Positions 48,136 through 61,100 of a stretch of DNA of 64,000 nucleotides are shown here, piece by piece. Below the pieces are notes generated by a model. It saw only the letters and a list, made by a program, of their open reading frames with translations. It ran no database searches and was not told where the DNA came from. Each line of letters opens with the position of its first letter. Within the stretch, counting starts at the first letter, position 1. The DNA is taken from contig NZ_KN150731.1 in assembly GCF_000754805.1 (NCBI RefSeq), positions 3,149,886 to 3,213,885 of the forward strand, written 5' to 3'. The translations under genes and the position numbers were made by a program. This DNA is from Yersinia frederiksenii ATCC 33641. GTDB lineage: Bacteria; Pseudomonadota; Gammaproteobacteria; Enterobacterales; Enterobacteriaceae.

Positions 48136-49173
48136 ATGTCGAGTCAAGGTTCCCCGCTAAAACATCTCAATACTTTCGCGTTATCAGCCTACGCGAGCAA
48201 CGTAATCAGTGCCAATTCTACGGAAGAATTGATTAACGCATGGCGTGAGTCAGTTTCTAAGCAGCAACCTGTACTTTTGCTTGGCGAAGGCAGCAATGTC
48301 CTGTTCATTGAGAATTATGCAGGAACAGTATTATTGAATCGCATCAAAGGCATCACTTTTACTGAAGATAATACCGCCTGGCGTCTGCATGTTGGTGCCG
48401 GGGAGAATTGGCATCAACTAGTATGCTATTCGCTGCAACACAACATGCCGGGGCTGGAAAACTTAGCGTTAATCCCCGGGTGTGTTGGCTCTGCGCCAAT
48501 CCAGAATATTGGTGCTTATGGTGTTGAGTTGCAAAAGGTATGTGAGTACGTAGATTTACTTGATATGGAGGCGGGCACAGTCCTGCGTCTCTCGGCTCAA
48601 GATTGCCAGTTCGGTTATCGCGACAGCATATTTAAGCATCGTTATGGAAATGGGTTTGCCATCGTCGCCGTGGGGATCAAATTAATAAAATCTTGGACTC
48701 CAACATTGGGTTATGGCGACTTAACGCGTATGGACCCTTTGACGGTCACCGCAGAAGATATCTTCAACTCAGTCTGTGCAATGCGCCGGAGTAAATTGCC
48801 TGACCCGGCAGTGACGGGTAATGCAGGTAGTTTCTTTAAAAACCCGCTTGTAGATGCCAGTGTGGCTGAAGACATAGTAAAGCGTTACCCCAATGCACCT
48901 CATTATTTGCAACCTGATGGCTCAGTAAAACTGGCCGCAGGTTGGTTGATTGATCAATGTGCACTTAAGGGATACCAAATTGGCGGTGCTGCAGTGCATC
49001 AACAGCAAGCCTTAGTACTGATTAACCTCGCAGGAGCGACTGGGCAGGATGTTCTGGGCCTTGCTAGCTATATTCGCCAGCAGGTCGCAGACAAATTCGC
49101 TATCTGGTTGGAACCAGAGGTTCGCTTTATTGCAAGTCATGGTGAGGTTAATGCTGTGGAGCGTTTGTCGTGA
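48136..49173 (+). CDS. murB: UDP-N-acetylenolpyruvoylglucosamine reductase MurB
   Basis: 345 aa, type I MurB. FAD-binding [10 protein letters not shown] near residue 49-58 and [18 protein letters not shown]; catalytic set YRDSIFK (Arg), [10 protein letters not shown] (proton-donor Ser) and LEPEVRF (Glu). Second step of UDP-MurNAc synthesis in the cytosol. Overlaps birA (GTGA), as in E. coli murB-birA. Confidence 0.96.
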   Translation: MSSQGSPLKHLNTFALSAYASNVISANSTEELINAWRESVSKQQPVLLLGEGSNVLFIENYAGTVLLNRIKGITFTEDNTAWRLHVGAGENWHQLVCYSLQHNMPGLENLALIPGCVGSAPIQNIGAYGVELQKVCEYVDLLDMEAGTVLRLSAQDCQFGYRDSIFKHRYGNGFAIVAVGIKLIKSWTPTLGYGDLTRMDPLTVTAEDIFNSVCAMRRSKLPDPAVTGNAGSFFKNPLVDASVAEDIVKRYPNAPHYLQPDGSVKLAAGWLIDQCALKGYQIGGAAVHQQQALVLINLAGATGQDVLGLASYIRQQVADKFAIWLEPEVRFIASHGEVNAVERLS

Positions 49174-50129
49174 AAGATATCAAAGTCCCCTTACGGTTAA
49201 TCGGCATACTTGCTGATGGCGCATTTCACTCCGGTGAACAACTGGGTGAAACATTAGGCATGAGCCGTGCAGCGATTAACAAGCATATGCAAACTATCAG
49301 AGAATGGGGATTAGATGTCTTTACCGTTCCAGGTAAGGGCTACAGTCTGCCAGCACCTATCCAGCTACTTGATGAACAAGCGATATTACATTATTTACCC
49401 ACAGGACAGGTAGCTGTGCTACCGGTCGTAGACTCTACGAATCAGTATCTCCTGGATCGCATTACCGAACTTAAGTCTGGTGATGCTTGTGTTGCCGAAT
49501 ATCAGCAAGCCGGGCGGGGCCGACGCGGGCGTCAGTGGGTATCTCCTTTTGGTGCGAATCTATATTTATCTATGTTCTGGCGCCTTGAGCAAGGTCCTGC
49601 AGCTGCAATGGGACTGAGTCTAGTCGTGGGCATTGTCATGGCAGAAGTCCTGCATAAGCTGGGTGCTGAGCAGGTGCGTGTTAAATGGCCAAATGATCTG
49701 TATCTCAATGACAAAAAATTAGCCGGTATATTAGTCGAACTCACTGGAAAAACGGGTGATGCCGCTCAGTTAGTGATTGGTGCGGGTATCAACCTGACAA
49801 TGCGCGAATCAACAACCAATGTTATTAGCCAAGATTGGATTAATTTACAGGAGGCCGGTGTTATTATCGATCGTAATAAACTGACGGCTGAACTGTTATC
49901 TGAATTAAGGTTAGCGGTGGTTAAATTCGAAAATGAGGGGCTATCTGCCTTTATTTCTCGGTGGCGAGAAATGGATAATTACCTTGATCGCCCGGTGAAG
50001 TTAATTATTGGAAACCAAGAAATATTTGGGATAGCTCGGGGTATAGACCAACAAGGGGCATTATTGTTAGAGCAAGACGGTAATGTAAAACCTTATATTG
50101 GTGGTGAGATATCTCTTCGCGGTATTTAA
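49170..50129 (+). CDS. birA: Biotin-protein ligase and biotin-operon repressor BirA
   Basis: 319 aa, GTG start. N-terminal winged HTH (residues 1-60: [29 protein letters not shown]), central ligase with the biotinyl-AMP loop GRGRRG at 115-120 and [20 protein letters not shown], and C-terminal SH3-like domain. Activates biotin and loads AccB; with biotinyl-AMP it dimerises and represses bio genes. With yigM, the window holds both biotin uptake and biotin sensing. Confidence 0.96.
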   Translation: MKDIKVPLRLIGILADGAFHSGEQLGETLGMSRAAINKHMQTIREWGLDVFTVPGKGYSLPAPIQLLDEQAILHYLPTGQVAVLPVVDSTNQYLLDRITELKSGDACVAEYQQAGRGRRGRQWVSPFGANLYLSMFWRLEQGPAAAMGLSLVVGIVMAEVLHKLGAEQVRVKWPNDLYLNDKKLAGILVELTGKTGDAAQLVIGAGINLTMRESTTNVISQDWINLQEAGVIIDRNKLTAELLSELRLAVVKFENEGLSAFISRWREMDNYLDRPVKLIIGNQEIFGIARGIDQQGALLLEQDGNVKPYIGGEISLRGI

Positions 50130-50140
50130 TTAATAAGGTA

Positions 50141-50170
50141 AGCGGGCAGTTATAACTACCCGCTATTTAT
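50141..50170. terminator. Bidirectional terminator between birA and coaA
   Basis: AGCGGG..AGT (from 50141) pairs with ACT.CCCGCT (to 50164) with one mismatch and loop TATA; T-rich on the plus side. The two genes converge here; the coaA stop lies at its edge. Confidence 0.75.
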
Positions 50171-51120
50171 TATTTTCTCAATCGCACACTCTCAACGGCA
50201 TGATTAGCACTTTTAGTCATTATTAGACTTGCCCGCTCACGAGTGGGTAGTATATTTTGCTTTAAATTCAATCCGTTAATCTCCTTCCATAACTGAGTTG
50301 CAATTTTGACTGCTTCTGTTTCAGGCAGTTTGGCATAGTTATGGAAGTAAGAGTCTGGATTAGAGAATGCACCTTGTCGGAATTTAAGGAACCGGTTGAT
50401 ATACCAGCTTTGCAGTAAATCTTCTGGTGCATCTACATATATAGAAAAATCTACAAAGTCAGAGACAAATACATGGTGAGGATCATGAGGATAATCCATA
50501 CCACTTTGTAATACATTCAATCCTTCCAGAATAAGGATATCAGGTTGTTTAATGACTTTGTTTCCATCGGGCACAACGTCATAGATCAAATGTGAATAAA
50601 CTGGCGCTGTAACTTGACTCGCACCTGATTTAACTTCCGAGACAAAATTCACCAAACTATGCATGTCATAAGACTCAGGGAAGCCTTTTTTCTTCATCAA
50701 TCCACGTTCATTCAAGACTTTATTGGGATGAAGGAAACCATCTGTAGTAATCAGTTCTACACTGCGGTGCTCCGGCCAACGGCTTAGCAATGCCTGCAAT
50801 AAACGTGCAGTTGTACTTTTGCCTACCGCAACGCTACCGGCAATACCGATAACATAAGGAATTCGTTGGCCATCCGTTCCGAGAAATTGTTCCAAAACAG
50901 CCTGGCGGCGCAAATTAGAACTGATATAAAAATTAAGTAGACGTGAAAGTGGTAGATAAATCTGTGCCACTTCATCTAATGAAAGGTCTTCGTTAATCCC
51001 TTTGAGTTTAACGATTTCTTCTTCTGTTAGTGTCAATGGTACGGAGTCGCGCAGTGCAGCCCACTGAGTACGATCGAACTGTAGATAAGGCGTCGCTAAA
51101 GATTGATCTCTTTTTATCAT
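50170..51120 (-). CDS. coaA: Pantothenate kinase CoaA (type I)
   Basis: 316 aa, as E. coli CoaA. P-loop [15 protein letters not shown] near residues 93-107, catalytic [10 protein letters not shown], and [11 protein letters not shown] substrate segment. First, feedback-inhibited step of coenzyme A synthesis. Transcribed leftward; a TATAAT on the minus strand lies in the gap at about 51195-51200. Confidence 0.96.
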   Translation of the reverse strand: MIKRDQSLATPYLQFDRTQWAALRDSVPLTLTEEEIVKLKGINEDLSLDEVAQIYLPLSRLLNFYISSNLRRQAVLEQFLGTDGQRIPYVIGIAGSVAVGKSTTARLLQALLSRWPEHRSVELITTDGFLHPNKVLNERGLMKKKGFPESYDMHSLVNFVSEVKSGASQVTAPVYSHLIYDVVPDGNKVIKQPDILILEGLNVLQSGMDYPHDPHHVFVSDFVDFSIYVDAPEDLLQSWYINRFLKFRQGAFSNPDSYFHNYAKLPETEAVKIATQLWKEINGLNLKQNILPTRERASLIMTKSANHAVESVRLRK

Positions 51121-51329
51121 AAGCCAAATTCTGCCTGTTAACGCAGGTTGGGAAAGGCGCTGGACGCCAACTCCAGATAAGAAACAAGCTGCATATTATA
51201 GGCAGCTTGCTTTTTGGCGTAGACATTTTTGTATTTAGTGAGTGATTTCTTTGATGCGTGTTGCTATTCCAATCAATTAAGAAGGATAGTGGTGAGCTAA
51301 CGCTTTTTTATCGTTCATATCTATCTTTA
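51121..51329. other. Gap between coaA and the acetyltransferase gene, with one hairpin
   Basis: CAAGCTGC (51185-51192) pairs with GCAGCTTG (51202-51209) around a 9-nt loop. On the minus strand it could end the acetyltransferase transcript. The loop reads TATAAT on the minus strand and could be the coaA -10, though no good -35 is seen. Confidence 0.4.
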
Positions 51330-51881
51330 CTAACTAGCAATGGCAGTATGCCTTTGATTTACAGAGAATAGCCGTTTGAAATAAATAGCTGTTGGATGAT
51401 AATAGCCATCAGGTGTGCAGGCATAATCAGGTATTTCGCCCATACGATAATAACCCTGTGCTCGATAGAAAGATTCTGCGGGAGAGCCAGCTTGTGTATC
51501 GAGATACAATAAACCGCGACGGAGCTGAATGGCGGTATCCTCCATGGCAGTAACCAATTTATGTCCTATGCCGGCACGACGACTACGGTTATGTACCAAT
51601 AATTTCTGCACTTCGGCTCGATTTAAGCCATTTGGTTTTTGACAAAGATCTAATTGGATAGAGCCAACAATTCCTATGTCATCGCGTGCTATCCATAATA
51701 ATAATGTCCCTTTAGCGATGGCAGGACGAAGTCCGTGGAAATAACTCTCAGCAACCTCCTGTGAGAGAGCCCGTGAGTCATAGCCTATTGAGGCCCCATG
51801 AGATACAGCGTCAATTAGCAAGTCTGCCAATTCACTTCGATAAATAGGTAATGTTGCTGCATTAAGCAAAACTATCTTCAT
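51330..51881 (-). CDS. GNAT-family N-acetyltransferase
   Basis: 183 aa from ATG 51879-51881 preceded by AGAGGAG; a longer frame to 52088 codes for an unrelated hydrophobic stretch and lacks an SD. Acetyl-CoA-binding signature RSRRAGIGHKLVTAMEDTA (R/QxxGxG/A) near residue 97-112, followed by LLYLDTQAGSPAESFYRAQGYYRMGEIPDYA. Small-molecule or protein acetylation; substrate unknown. Not part of the E. coli coaA-thrU interval. Confidence 0.82.
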   Translation of the reverse strand: MKIVLLNAATLPIYRSELADLLIDAVSHGASIGYDSRALSQEVAESYFHGLRPAIAKGTLLLWIARDDIGIVGSIQLDLCQKPNGLNRAEVQKLLVHNRSRRAGIGHKLVTAMEDTAIQLRRGLLYLDTQAGSPAESFYRAQGYYRMGEIPDYACTPDGYYHPTAIYFKRLFSVNQRHTAIAS

Positions 51882-52285
51882 GATAAAACTCCTCTCCAGC
51901 CATCGCTCCGCGCATATATCTATGCTTAAGCAATAAACAAGCCAAACAAGTAATAGCGTAATTATCTGAATTGAAGTCACTATTTTTGCGCGCATATGCA
52001 CTGTATTGGGGGCAGTTCCCCATTTTGGGGCATAAAGCGAAATTAATTTGTATCTGACTAAGGATAAGATTGTCAGAAATTGCGACATTAGCTGGTTTTT
52101 TTAGGGATGATTTTTATCTGCAGAATGGGTTAAAGTAGCAAAATTACTGGGTGCTAATTAAGCTAACTATGGTTAATAATACGGCGCACATTTAAAAAAT
52201 GACTGTTTTATGAGCAAAGTGGCAAGTTATGCAATTTTTTAGTTGCATCGTAAGCCCACTCTACCTAGAATGCGCAGCACTTGAT
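51882..52285. promoter_or_regulatory. 404-bp gap upstream of the tRNA-tufB operon
   Basis: No gene. Holds the leftward acetyltransferase promoter (not fixed) and the tRNA operon promoter: TTGCAT (52243-52248), 17 bp, TAGAAT (52266-52271), then GCGCAGC, a GC-rich discriminator typical of stringent control. The first tRNA starts 15 bp after the -10. Confidence 0.75.
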
Positions 52286-52361
<76 letters not shown>

Positions 52362-52378
52362 TTCAAGTACAAAAATTA

Positions 52379-52463
<85 letters not shown>

Positions 52464-52610
52464 TATTTAACCTTGAGTCTCAGGGTGATTCAGAAGACCG
52501 AACCCCAATAAACACTCAAGGCGAGAGCAACGCTCTCGATGAAGAGTGAAGTGGCCAAGCCCTTCCTTTCAAGTTTCTACAGATTAAGTCAGGTAGCCGA
52601 GTTCTAAGAT

Positions 52611-52685
<75 letters not shown>

Positions 52686-52691
52686 AGATGT

Positions 52692-52767
52692 GCTGATATG
52701 GCTCAGTTGGTAGAGCGCACCCTTGGTAAGGGTGAGGTCGGCAGTTCGAATCTGCCTATCAGCACCA
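52692..52767 (+). tRNA. thrT: tRNA-Thr (GGU)
   Basis: 76 nt, acceptor GCTGATA/TATCAGC, anticodon GGT at 52725-52727, CCA encoded. Last tRNA before tufB (108 bp). Confidence 0.97.
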
Positions 52768-52842
52768 CTTCTCATTCTCTCGTCCCCTGATTTTCTTTCT
52801 GTGTTATGGATTCAGCAAGCATGCGCTTGGTTGATGTGGTGA

Positions 52843-54060
<1,218 letters not shown>

Positions 54061-54081
54061 GATTTGACGCGACATGCGATA

Positions 54082-54107
54082 AAAGGGCATCATTTGATGC
54101 CCTTTTT
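54082..54107 (+). terminator. Rho-independent terminator of the tRNA-tufB operon
   Basis: AAAGGGCATCA (54082-54092) pairs exactly with TGATGCCCTTT (54095-54105), effective loop of four, then T-run. Confidence 0.9.
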
Positions 54108-54299
54108 CTACGTTGTCATACTAGAACCTATCTCATCAGTGGTTTTTTCATCATAATTACTGGTGAGATGGGCTCTGGAAGTACGGCGAATAGTGCTGAG
54201 TGGTGCCGATTAGAGAGTCTCTAGAGCATCCTTCGGCTTGGTTTGCTTTGCGGTGCGAAGCAAAGTTGTTTGTTCTGAATCATAGTGACAGGTTGGTTT

Positions 54300-54683
54300 A
54301 TGAGTGCGAATACCGAGGCTCCAGGGAGCGGACGCGGCCTGGAAACGGCTAAATGGCTAATCGTTGCTGTACTTTTAGTTGCAGCGATTGTGGGTAATTA
54401 TTATTACCGTGATTTCAGCCTACCGTTACGCGCGTTGGCAGTTGTAGTAATTATCGCTGTTGCCGGTGCTGTTGCATTGATGACGGCAAAAGGCAAAGCC
54501 ACTGTAGCGTTTGCTCGTGAAGCTCGCACGGAAGTGCGTAAAGTGATTTGGCCTACCCGTCAGGAAACTCTGCACACAACGTTAATCGTTGCTGCGGTAA
54601 CTGCTGTAATGTCACTGATTCTATGGGGGCTGGATGGTATTCTGGTCCGCCTGGTATCATTTATTACTGGCCTGAGGTTCTAA
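54300..54683 (+). CDS. secE: Preprotein translocase subunit SecE
   Basis: 127 aa, three membrane helices as in E. coli. The essential C-terminal part [22 protein letters not shown] plus last helix is practically unchanged. Clamps SecY in the SecYEG channel. Start ATG 54300 ([13 protein letters not shown]); promoter presumably in the 192 bp after the tufB terminator. One base separates its stop from nusG. Confidence 0.96.
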   Translation: MSANTEAPGSGRGLETAKWLIVAVLLVAAIVGNYYYRDFSLPLRALAVVVIIAVAGAVALMTAKGKATVAFAREARTEVRKVIWPTRQETLHTTLIVAAVTAVMSLILWGLDGILVRLVSFITGLRF

Positions 54684-54684
54684 G

Positions 54685-55230
54685 ATGTCTGAAGCACCCA
54701 AAAAGCGTTGGTACGTCGTTCAGGCGTTTTCCGGTTTTGAAGGCCGCGTAGCTCAATCGCTGCGTGAGCACATCAAGTTACATGACATGGAAGAGCTGTT
54801 TGGCGAAGTCATGGTTCCAACGGAAGAAGTCGTCGAAATTCGTGGCGGTCAACGTCGTAAAAGTGAACGTAAATTCTTCCCAGGCTATGTACTGGTCCAG
54901 ATGGTGATGAACGATGCCAGCTGGCACTTAGTGCGTAGCGTGCCACGGGTAATGGGCTTTATCGGTGGTACATCCGATCGCCCTGCACCAATCAGTGATA
55001 AAGAAGTTGATGCGATTATGAATCGTCTTCAGCAGGTGGGTGATAAACCACGTCCTAAAACACTGTTTGAACCAGGTGAACTGGTGCGTGTTAGCGATGG
55101 TCCGTTTGCAGACTTCAACGGCGTCGTCGAAGAAGTGGATTACGAAAAGAGTCGCTTGAAAGTGTCTGTTTCCATCTTTGGTCGTGCTACTCCGGTCGAA
55201 CTGGATTTCAGTCAGGTAGAAAAAGGCTGA
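54685..55230 (+). CDS. nusG: Transcription termination/antitermination factor NusG
   Basis: 181 aa. NGN domain ([38 protein letters not shown]) and KOW domain ([30 protein letters not shown]). Speeds RNA polymerase, links it to Rho and to ribosomal S10. Encoded with secE; its paralogue RfaH is also in this window. Confidence 0.97.
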   Translation: MSEAPKKRWYVVQAFSGFEGRVAQSLREHIKLHDMEELFGEVMVPTEEVVEIRGGQRRKSERKFFPGYVLVQMVMNDASWHLVRSVPRVMGFIGGTSDRPAPISDKEVDAIMNRLQQVGDKPRPKTLFEPGELVRVSDGPFADFNGVVEEVDYEKSRLKVSVSIFGRATPVELDFSQVEKG

Positions 55231-55262
55231 TTCATTTTTCGACAATGGTTGAAATTTGAGTC

Positions 55263-55309
55263 TTGTCTTAGGCGCGAAATTACAATATAATTTCGCGCCT
55301 TTTGTTTTT
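55263..55309 (+). promoter_or_regulatory. nusG terminator hairpin with nested rplK promoter (PL11)
   Basis: GGCGCGAAATTA (55271-55282) pairs exactly with TAATTTCGCGCC (55288-55299), loop of five, then TTTTGTTTTT: a strong terminator for secE-nusG. The same bases hold a promoter: TTGTCT (55263-55268), 17 bp, TATAAT (55286-55291), which fits the L11 promoter position. Its start site would fall in the right arm, so its own RNA would not form the hairpin. Confidence 0.75.
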
Positions 55310-55374
55310 AGATGTCTTGCTTGTGTCATCCGTGGCAACTTATTTCATCGTAAATAATAGCGAGACAAAACACG

Positions 55375-55402
55375 GGGAGCCTCAATCGAGGCGATACTAC
55401 CC
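55375..55402 (+). promoter_or_regulatory. Probable L1 operator in the rplK leader
   Basis: GCCTC (55379-55383) pairs with GAGGC (55388-55392) within an outer GGG...CCC frame and an unpaired GATACTA segment, 19 bp before the rplK ATG. The position and look are those of the mRNA site where free L1 represses rplKA translation by mimicking its 23S site. Confidence 0.6.
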
Positions 55403-55420
55403 AAATCGAGGAAATCGTAA

Positions 55421-55849
<429 letters not shown>

Positions 55850-55852
55850 TAA

Positions 55853-56557
<705 letters not shown>

Positions 56558-56916
56558 TCACTAATTGCTTTTATCGCTTTACGTGGGCGTAAGGTTTGTC
56601 TAGAATCTTACGCCCATGCTTCTGTCGATAGTTTGTTTATTGATAACAAATGTTCGTTCGACAGGAAAACAGAATTTTCGGTTGGAGCTTGGCCTTATCC
56701 AAGCCTCCGTCCAAGACCGCAGGTGTGTTGTAAGAAACACTTAATTTCCTGCGTAGACGGTGACAGAACCTAAAGCATTTTTTCTTTTTGATAAAGAATG
56801 GTCTTTGCTGGATTCTGCTCACCGTGTTTCAACGCCCACTCATTACAATTTAGTAATGTTTTGGGTGACGTGAGTTCCGGGGAATTACTCCCCGGTTAAT
56901 CCAGGAGCAAGAACTA
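56558..56916 (+). promoter_or_regulatory. rplJL leader with PL10 promoter and L10 autoregulatory RNA
   Basis: 359 bp without a gene. Predicted PL10: TTTACG (56578-56583), 17 bp, TAGAAT (56601-56606). It is nested in a perfect 9-bp stem, GGGCGTAAG (56585-56593) with CTTACGCCC (56607-56615). The long leader beyond (about 300 nt) corresponds to the E. coli L10 leader, which binds L10-(L12)4 and represses translation of rplJL. CCGGGGAA/TTACTCCCCGG near 56877-56895 is a hairpin just before the rplJ SD. Confidence 0.6.
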
Positions 56917-57414
56917 ATGGCACTAAATCTTCAAGGCAAACAAGCGATTGTTGCTGAAGTTAAAGAAGTAGCCAAAGGTGCGCTGTCTGCGGTTGTTGCG
57001 GATTCTCGTGGCGTTACCGTTGATAAAATGACTGAACTGCGTAAAGCAGGTCGTGAAGCTGGCGTTCACATGCAAGTTGTTCGTAACACCTTGCTGCGTC
57101 GCATTGTTGAAGGCACTCCATTCGAATGCCTGAAAGACACGTTTGTTGGTCCAACCTTGATTGCATTCTCTTCAGAACACCCGGGCGCAGCTGCTCGTTT
57201 GTTCAAAGCATTTGCTAAAGATAATGCGAAATTTGAGGTTAAAGCAGCAGCCTTTGAAGGCGAGTTAATCCCTGCGGCTCAGATCGACCGCCTGGCAACT
57301 CTGCCAACCTACGAAGAAGCAATTGCAAAACTGATGGGAACCATGAAAGAAGCCGCTGCTGGCAAATTGGTTCGTACTCTGGCTGCACTGCGCGATCAGA
57401 AAGAAGCGGCTTAA
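56917..57414 (+). CDS. rplJ: 50S ribosomal protein L10
   Basis: 165 aa. [43 protein letters not shown] as E. coli L10; C-terminal helix ([31 protein letters not shown]) carries L7/L12 dimers. Base of the ribosomal stalk and autorepressor of its own operon. CCAGGAGCAAG before ATG. Confidence 0.98.
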   Translation: MALNLQGKQAIVAEVKEVAKGALSAVVADSRGVTVDKMTELRKAGREAGVHMQVVRNTLLRRIVEGTPFECLKDTFVGPTLIAFSSEHPGAAARLFKAFAKDNAKFEVKAAAFEGELIPAAQIDRLATLPTYEEAIAKLMGTMKEAAAGKLVRTLAALRDQKEAA

Positions 57415-57480
57415 TAGCCTTTCTTATCCATCGTTGCTTTTTAACGTATAAACTATTTCTGTATTTTAGGAACAATTGTT

Positions 57481-57849
57481 ATGTCAACTATCACTAAAGA
57501 CCAAATTCTGGAAGGCGTTGCAGCTCTGTCTGTAATGGAAATCGTTGAACTGATCTCTGCTATGGAAGAGAAATTCGGCGTTTCAGCTGCTGCTGTTGCT
57601 GCAGGTCCTGCTGTTGCTGCTGAAGCTGCAGAAGAACAAACTGAATTCAACGTTGTTCTGGCTTCATTCGGCGACAACAAAGTTGCAGTAATCAAAGCTG
57701 TTCGCGGCGCAACTGGCCTGGGCTTGAAAGAAGCTAAAGACCTGGTTGAATCTGCACCTGCAGTTCTGAAAGAAGGCGTGAACAAAGACGAAGCTGAGTC
57801 TCTGAAAAAATCTCTGGAAGAAGCTGGTGCTTCTGTTGAGATCAAGTAA
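57481..57849 (+). CDS. rplL: 50S ribosomal protein L7/L12
   Basis: 122 aa. N-terminal dimerisation domain ([34 protein letters not shown]), Ala-rich hinge (residues 38-52), and C-domain EKTEFNVVL-like with [28 protein letters not shown] that recruits translation GTPases. The hinge reads [18 protein letters not shown]. Four copies per ribosome need strong translation, matching its own SD AGGAAC. Confidence 0.98.
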   Translation: MSTITKDQILEGVAALSVMEIVELISAMEEKFGVSAAAVAAGPAVAAEAAEEQTEFNVVLASFGDNKVAVIKAVRGATGLGLKEAKDLVESAPAVLKEGVNKDEAESLKKSLEEAGASVEIK

Positions 57850-57887
57850 GTTAAGCTTTGAGTTCGCAGCCTGACTTATAGGCTGAT

Positions 57888-57918
57888 GGCTGGTGACTTT
57901 TTAGTCATCAGCCTTTTT
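57888..57918 (+). terminator. rplL-rpoB transcription attenuator
   Basis: GGCTGGTGAC (57888-57897) pairs with GTCATCAGCC (57904-57913), one G-U pair, loop of six, then TTTTT. In E. coli a partial terminator at this place lets about a fifth of transcripts enter rpoBC, which sets ribosomal protein versus polymerase output. Confidence 0.85.
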
Positions 57919-58190
57919 GCGCTGTAGGGCGTTAGTCGCATTTCACACTGTTTAGCGACTAACTAACCCCAAATATTCCTTTCTATTGACGACTTAATAT
58001 ACTGCGTTCTCAGCTACGACCCACTCGGGTAGCTCGGTAGTCAAAGTAATGCGATGAAATGGTTTAAGAGTGATAGAAAAGAGTATTCCGAGAAGTGTTT
58101 CGACTTCTCAGTCTAAATAATAGTGTTGCATGACCTGTCCTAGTTTAGGGCGGACAGAGTGGGTCACTGATCAGCGAGCTGAGGAACCCT
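57919..58190 (+). other. rplL-rpoB intercistronic region with a putative RNase III site
   Basis: GAGAAGT (58090-58096) pairs with ACTTCTC (58103-58109), within a longer folded region (about 58075-58120). E. coli has an RNase III cleavage hairpin in this gap that processes the message. No gene is seen in the 341-bp gap. Confidence 0.5.
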
Positions 58191-61100
58191 ATGGTTTACT
58201 CCTATACCGAGAAAAAACGTATTCGTAAGGATTTTGGTAAACGTCCACAAGTTTTGGACATACCTTATCTCCTTTCTATCCAACTTGACTCGTTCCAGAA
58301 GTTTATCGAGCAAGATCCCGAAGGGCAGTACGGCCTAGAAGCAGCATTCCGTTCTGTTTTTCCAATTCAGAGCTACAGCGGCAATTCGGAGCTGCAATAC
58401 GTTAGCTACCGTCTTGGTGAGCCAGTATTTGACGTCAAAGAGTGCCAGATCCGTGGTGTGACTTATTCCGCACCGCTGCGCGTTAAACTGCGCCTGGTAA
58501 TCTATGAGCGCGAAGCTCCGGAAGGTACGGTCAAAGACATCAAAGAACAAGAAGTCTACATGGGTGAAATTCCACTCATGACCGAAAACGGTACCTTTGT
58601 CATTAACGGTACTGAGAGGGTTATCGTATCTCAGCTGCACCGTAGTCCTGGCGTATTCTTTGACAGCGATAAGGGTAAAACCCATTCCTCGGGTAAAGTG
58701 CTGTATAACGCACGTATCATCCCTTACCGCGGTTCATGGTTAGATTTCGAGTTTGACCCGAAAGACAACCTGTTTGTTCGTATTGACCGTCGTCGTAAAT
58801 TGCCGGCAACCATCATTCTGCGTGCATTGAATTTCACCACTGCACAGATCTTGGATCTGTTCTTTGAGAAAGTGGTCTTTGAGATTCGTGACAACAAACT
58901 GCAGATGGAATTGGTTCCAGAGCGTCTGCGCGGTGAAACGGCATCCTTTGATATTGAAGCGAATGGCAAAGTTTACGTCGAGAAAGCGCGTCGTATTACT
59001 GCACGTCATATTCGCCAGCTTGAAAAAGACGGCATCGATCGTATCGAAGTTCCAGTTGAGTATATTGCTGGCAAAGTCGTTGCAAAAGACTATGTCGACG
59101 AGAACACCGGTGAGCTTATCTGTGCAGCCAACATGGAGCTGTCATTGGATCTGTTGGCTAAACTGAGCCAAGCGGGTCACAAGCAAATCGAAACTCTGTT
59201 CACCAACGACCTGGATCACGGTGCTTATATCTCCGAGACCCTGCGTGTTGACCCAACCAGCGATCGTCTGAGCGCTTTGGTTGAGATCTATCGCATGATG
59301 CGTCCTGGTGAGCCACCAACACGTGAAGCAGCTGAAAATCTGTTTGAGAACCTGTTCTTCTCTGAAGACCGCTACGATTTGTCTGCAGTTGGCCGGATGA
59401 AGTTCAACCGTTCACTGCTGCGTGACGAGATCGAAGGTTCCGGTATCCTGAGTAAAGAAGACATCACTGAAGTGATGAAGAAGCTCATCGATATCCGTAA
59501 CGGTAAAGGCGAAGTGGATGATATTGACCACTTAGGCAACCGTCGCATTCGTTCTGTTGGTGAAATGGCTGAAAACCAGTTCCGTGTGGGTCTGGTTCGT
59601 GTTGAGCGTGCAGTTAAAGAGCGTTTGTCTCTGGGCGACCTCGACACACTGATGCCTCAGGACATGATCAACGCTAAGCCTATCTCGGCTGCGGTGAAAG
59701 AGTTCTTTGGTTCCAGCCAGTTGTCACAATTTATGGACCAGAACAACCCGTTGTCTGAGATTACGCATAAGCGTCGTATTTCTGCATTGGGCCCGGGCGG
59801 TTTGACCCGTGAACGTGCTGGCTTTGAAGTTCGAGACGTACACCCGACTCACTACGGTCGCGTATGTCCAATCGAAACGCCAGAAGGTCCAAACATCGGT
59901 CTGATCAACTCCTTGTCCGTGTACGCACAGACCAATGAGTATGGTTTCCTGGAAACACCTTATCGTCGCGTGCGTGATGGTGTGGTGACCGATGAAATTA
60001 ACTATTTGTCTGCTATTGAAGAAGGCAACTTCGTTATCGCTCAGGCGAACTCCAACTTGGACGAAGATGGCCGCTTCATCGAAGACTTAGTCACTTGTCG
60101 TAGCAAAGGCGAATCAAGCCTGTTCAGCCGCGACCAAGTTGACTACATGGACGTTTCCACTCAACAGGTGGTGTCCGTTGGTGCTTCTCTGATTCCATTC
60201 TTGGAACACGATGACGCCAACCGTGCCTTGATGGGTGCGAACATGCAACGTCAGGCGGTTCCTACTCTGCGTGCTGATAAGCCGCTGGTAGGTACCGGTA
60301 TGGAACGTGCAGTAGCGGTTGACTCAGGGGTAACCTCTGTAGCCAAACGTGGCGGTACCGTTCAGTACGTAGATGCATCCCGTATCGTTATTAAAGTTAA
60401 CGAAGACGAAATGTATCCGGGCGAAGCAGGCATTGATATTTATAACCTGACCAAATACACCCGTTCTAACCAGAACACCTGCATCAACCAGATGCCGTGT
60501 GTGAATCTGGGTGAGCCAATCGAGCGCGGCGACGTGCTGGCAGATGGCCCATCTACAGACCTGGGCGAGTTGGCATTGGGTCAGAACATGCGCGTAGCGT
60601 TCATGCCTTGGAACGGTTACAACTTCGAAGACTCCATCTTGGTCTCCGAGCGCGTGGTTCAAGAAGATCGCTTCACCACCATCCATATTCAGGAATTGGC
60701 ATGTGTGTCCCGTGACACCAAGTTAGGGCCTGAAGAGATCACTGCTGATATCCCGAACGTGGGTGAAGCTGCGCTCTCCAAGCTGGATGAGTCCGGTATC
60801 GTATATATCGGTGCTGAAGTGACTGGCGGTGACATTCTGGTTGGTAAGGTAACACCTAAAGGTGAAACCCAACTGACGCCAGAAGAGAAACTGTTACGTG
60901 CGATCTTCGGTGAGAAAGCGTCTGATGTTAAAGACTCTTCTCTGCGTGTACCAAACGGTGTTTCCGGTACGGTTATTGACGTGCAGGTCTTTACTCGCGA
61001 CGGCGTAGAAAAAGACAAACGTGCGTTAGAAATCGAAGAAATGCAGCTGAAACAGGCTAAGAAAGACCTGACTGAAGAGTTGCAGATCCTGGAAGCGGGC

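Noticed and set aside
51882..52088. 69-residue N-terminal extension of the GNAT protein, with a hydrophobic stretch
   Set aside because: ATG 51881 has AGGAG and begins the GNAT fold; the extension lacks an SD.
54242..54264. Stem TTTGCTT/AAGCAAA upstream of secE
   Set aside because: AT-rich and short; no clear regulatory parallel, so not listed as a feature.
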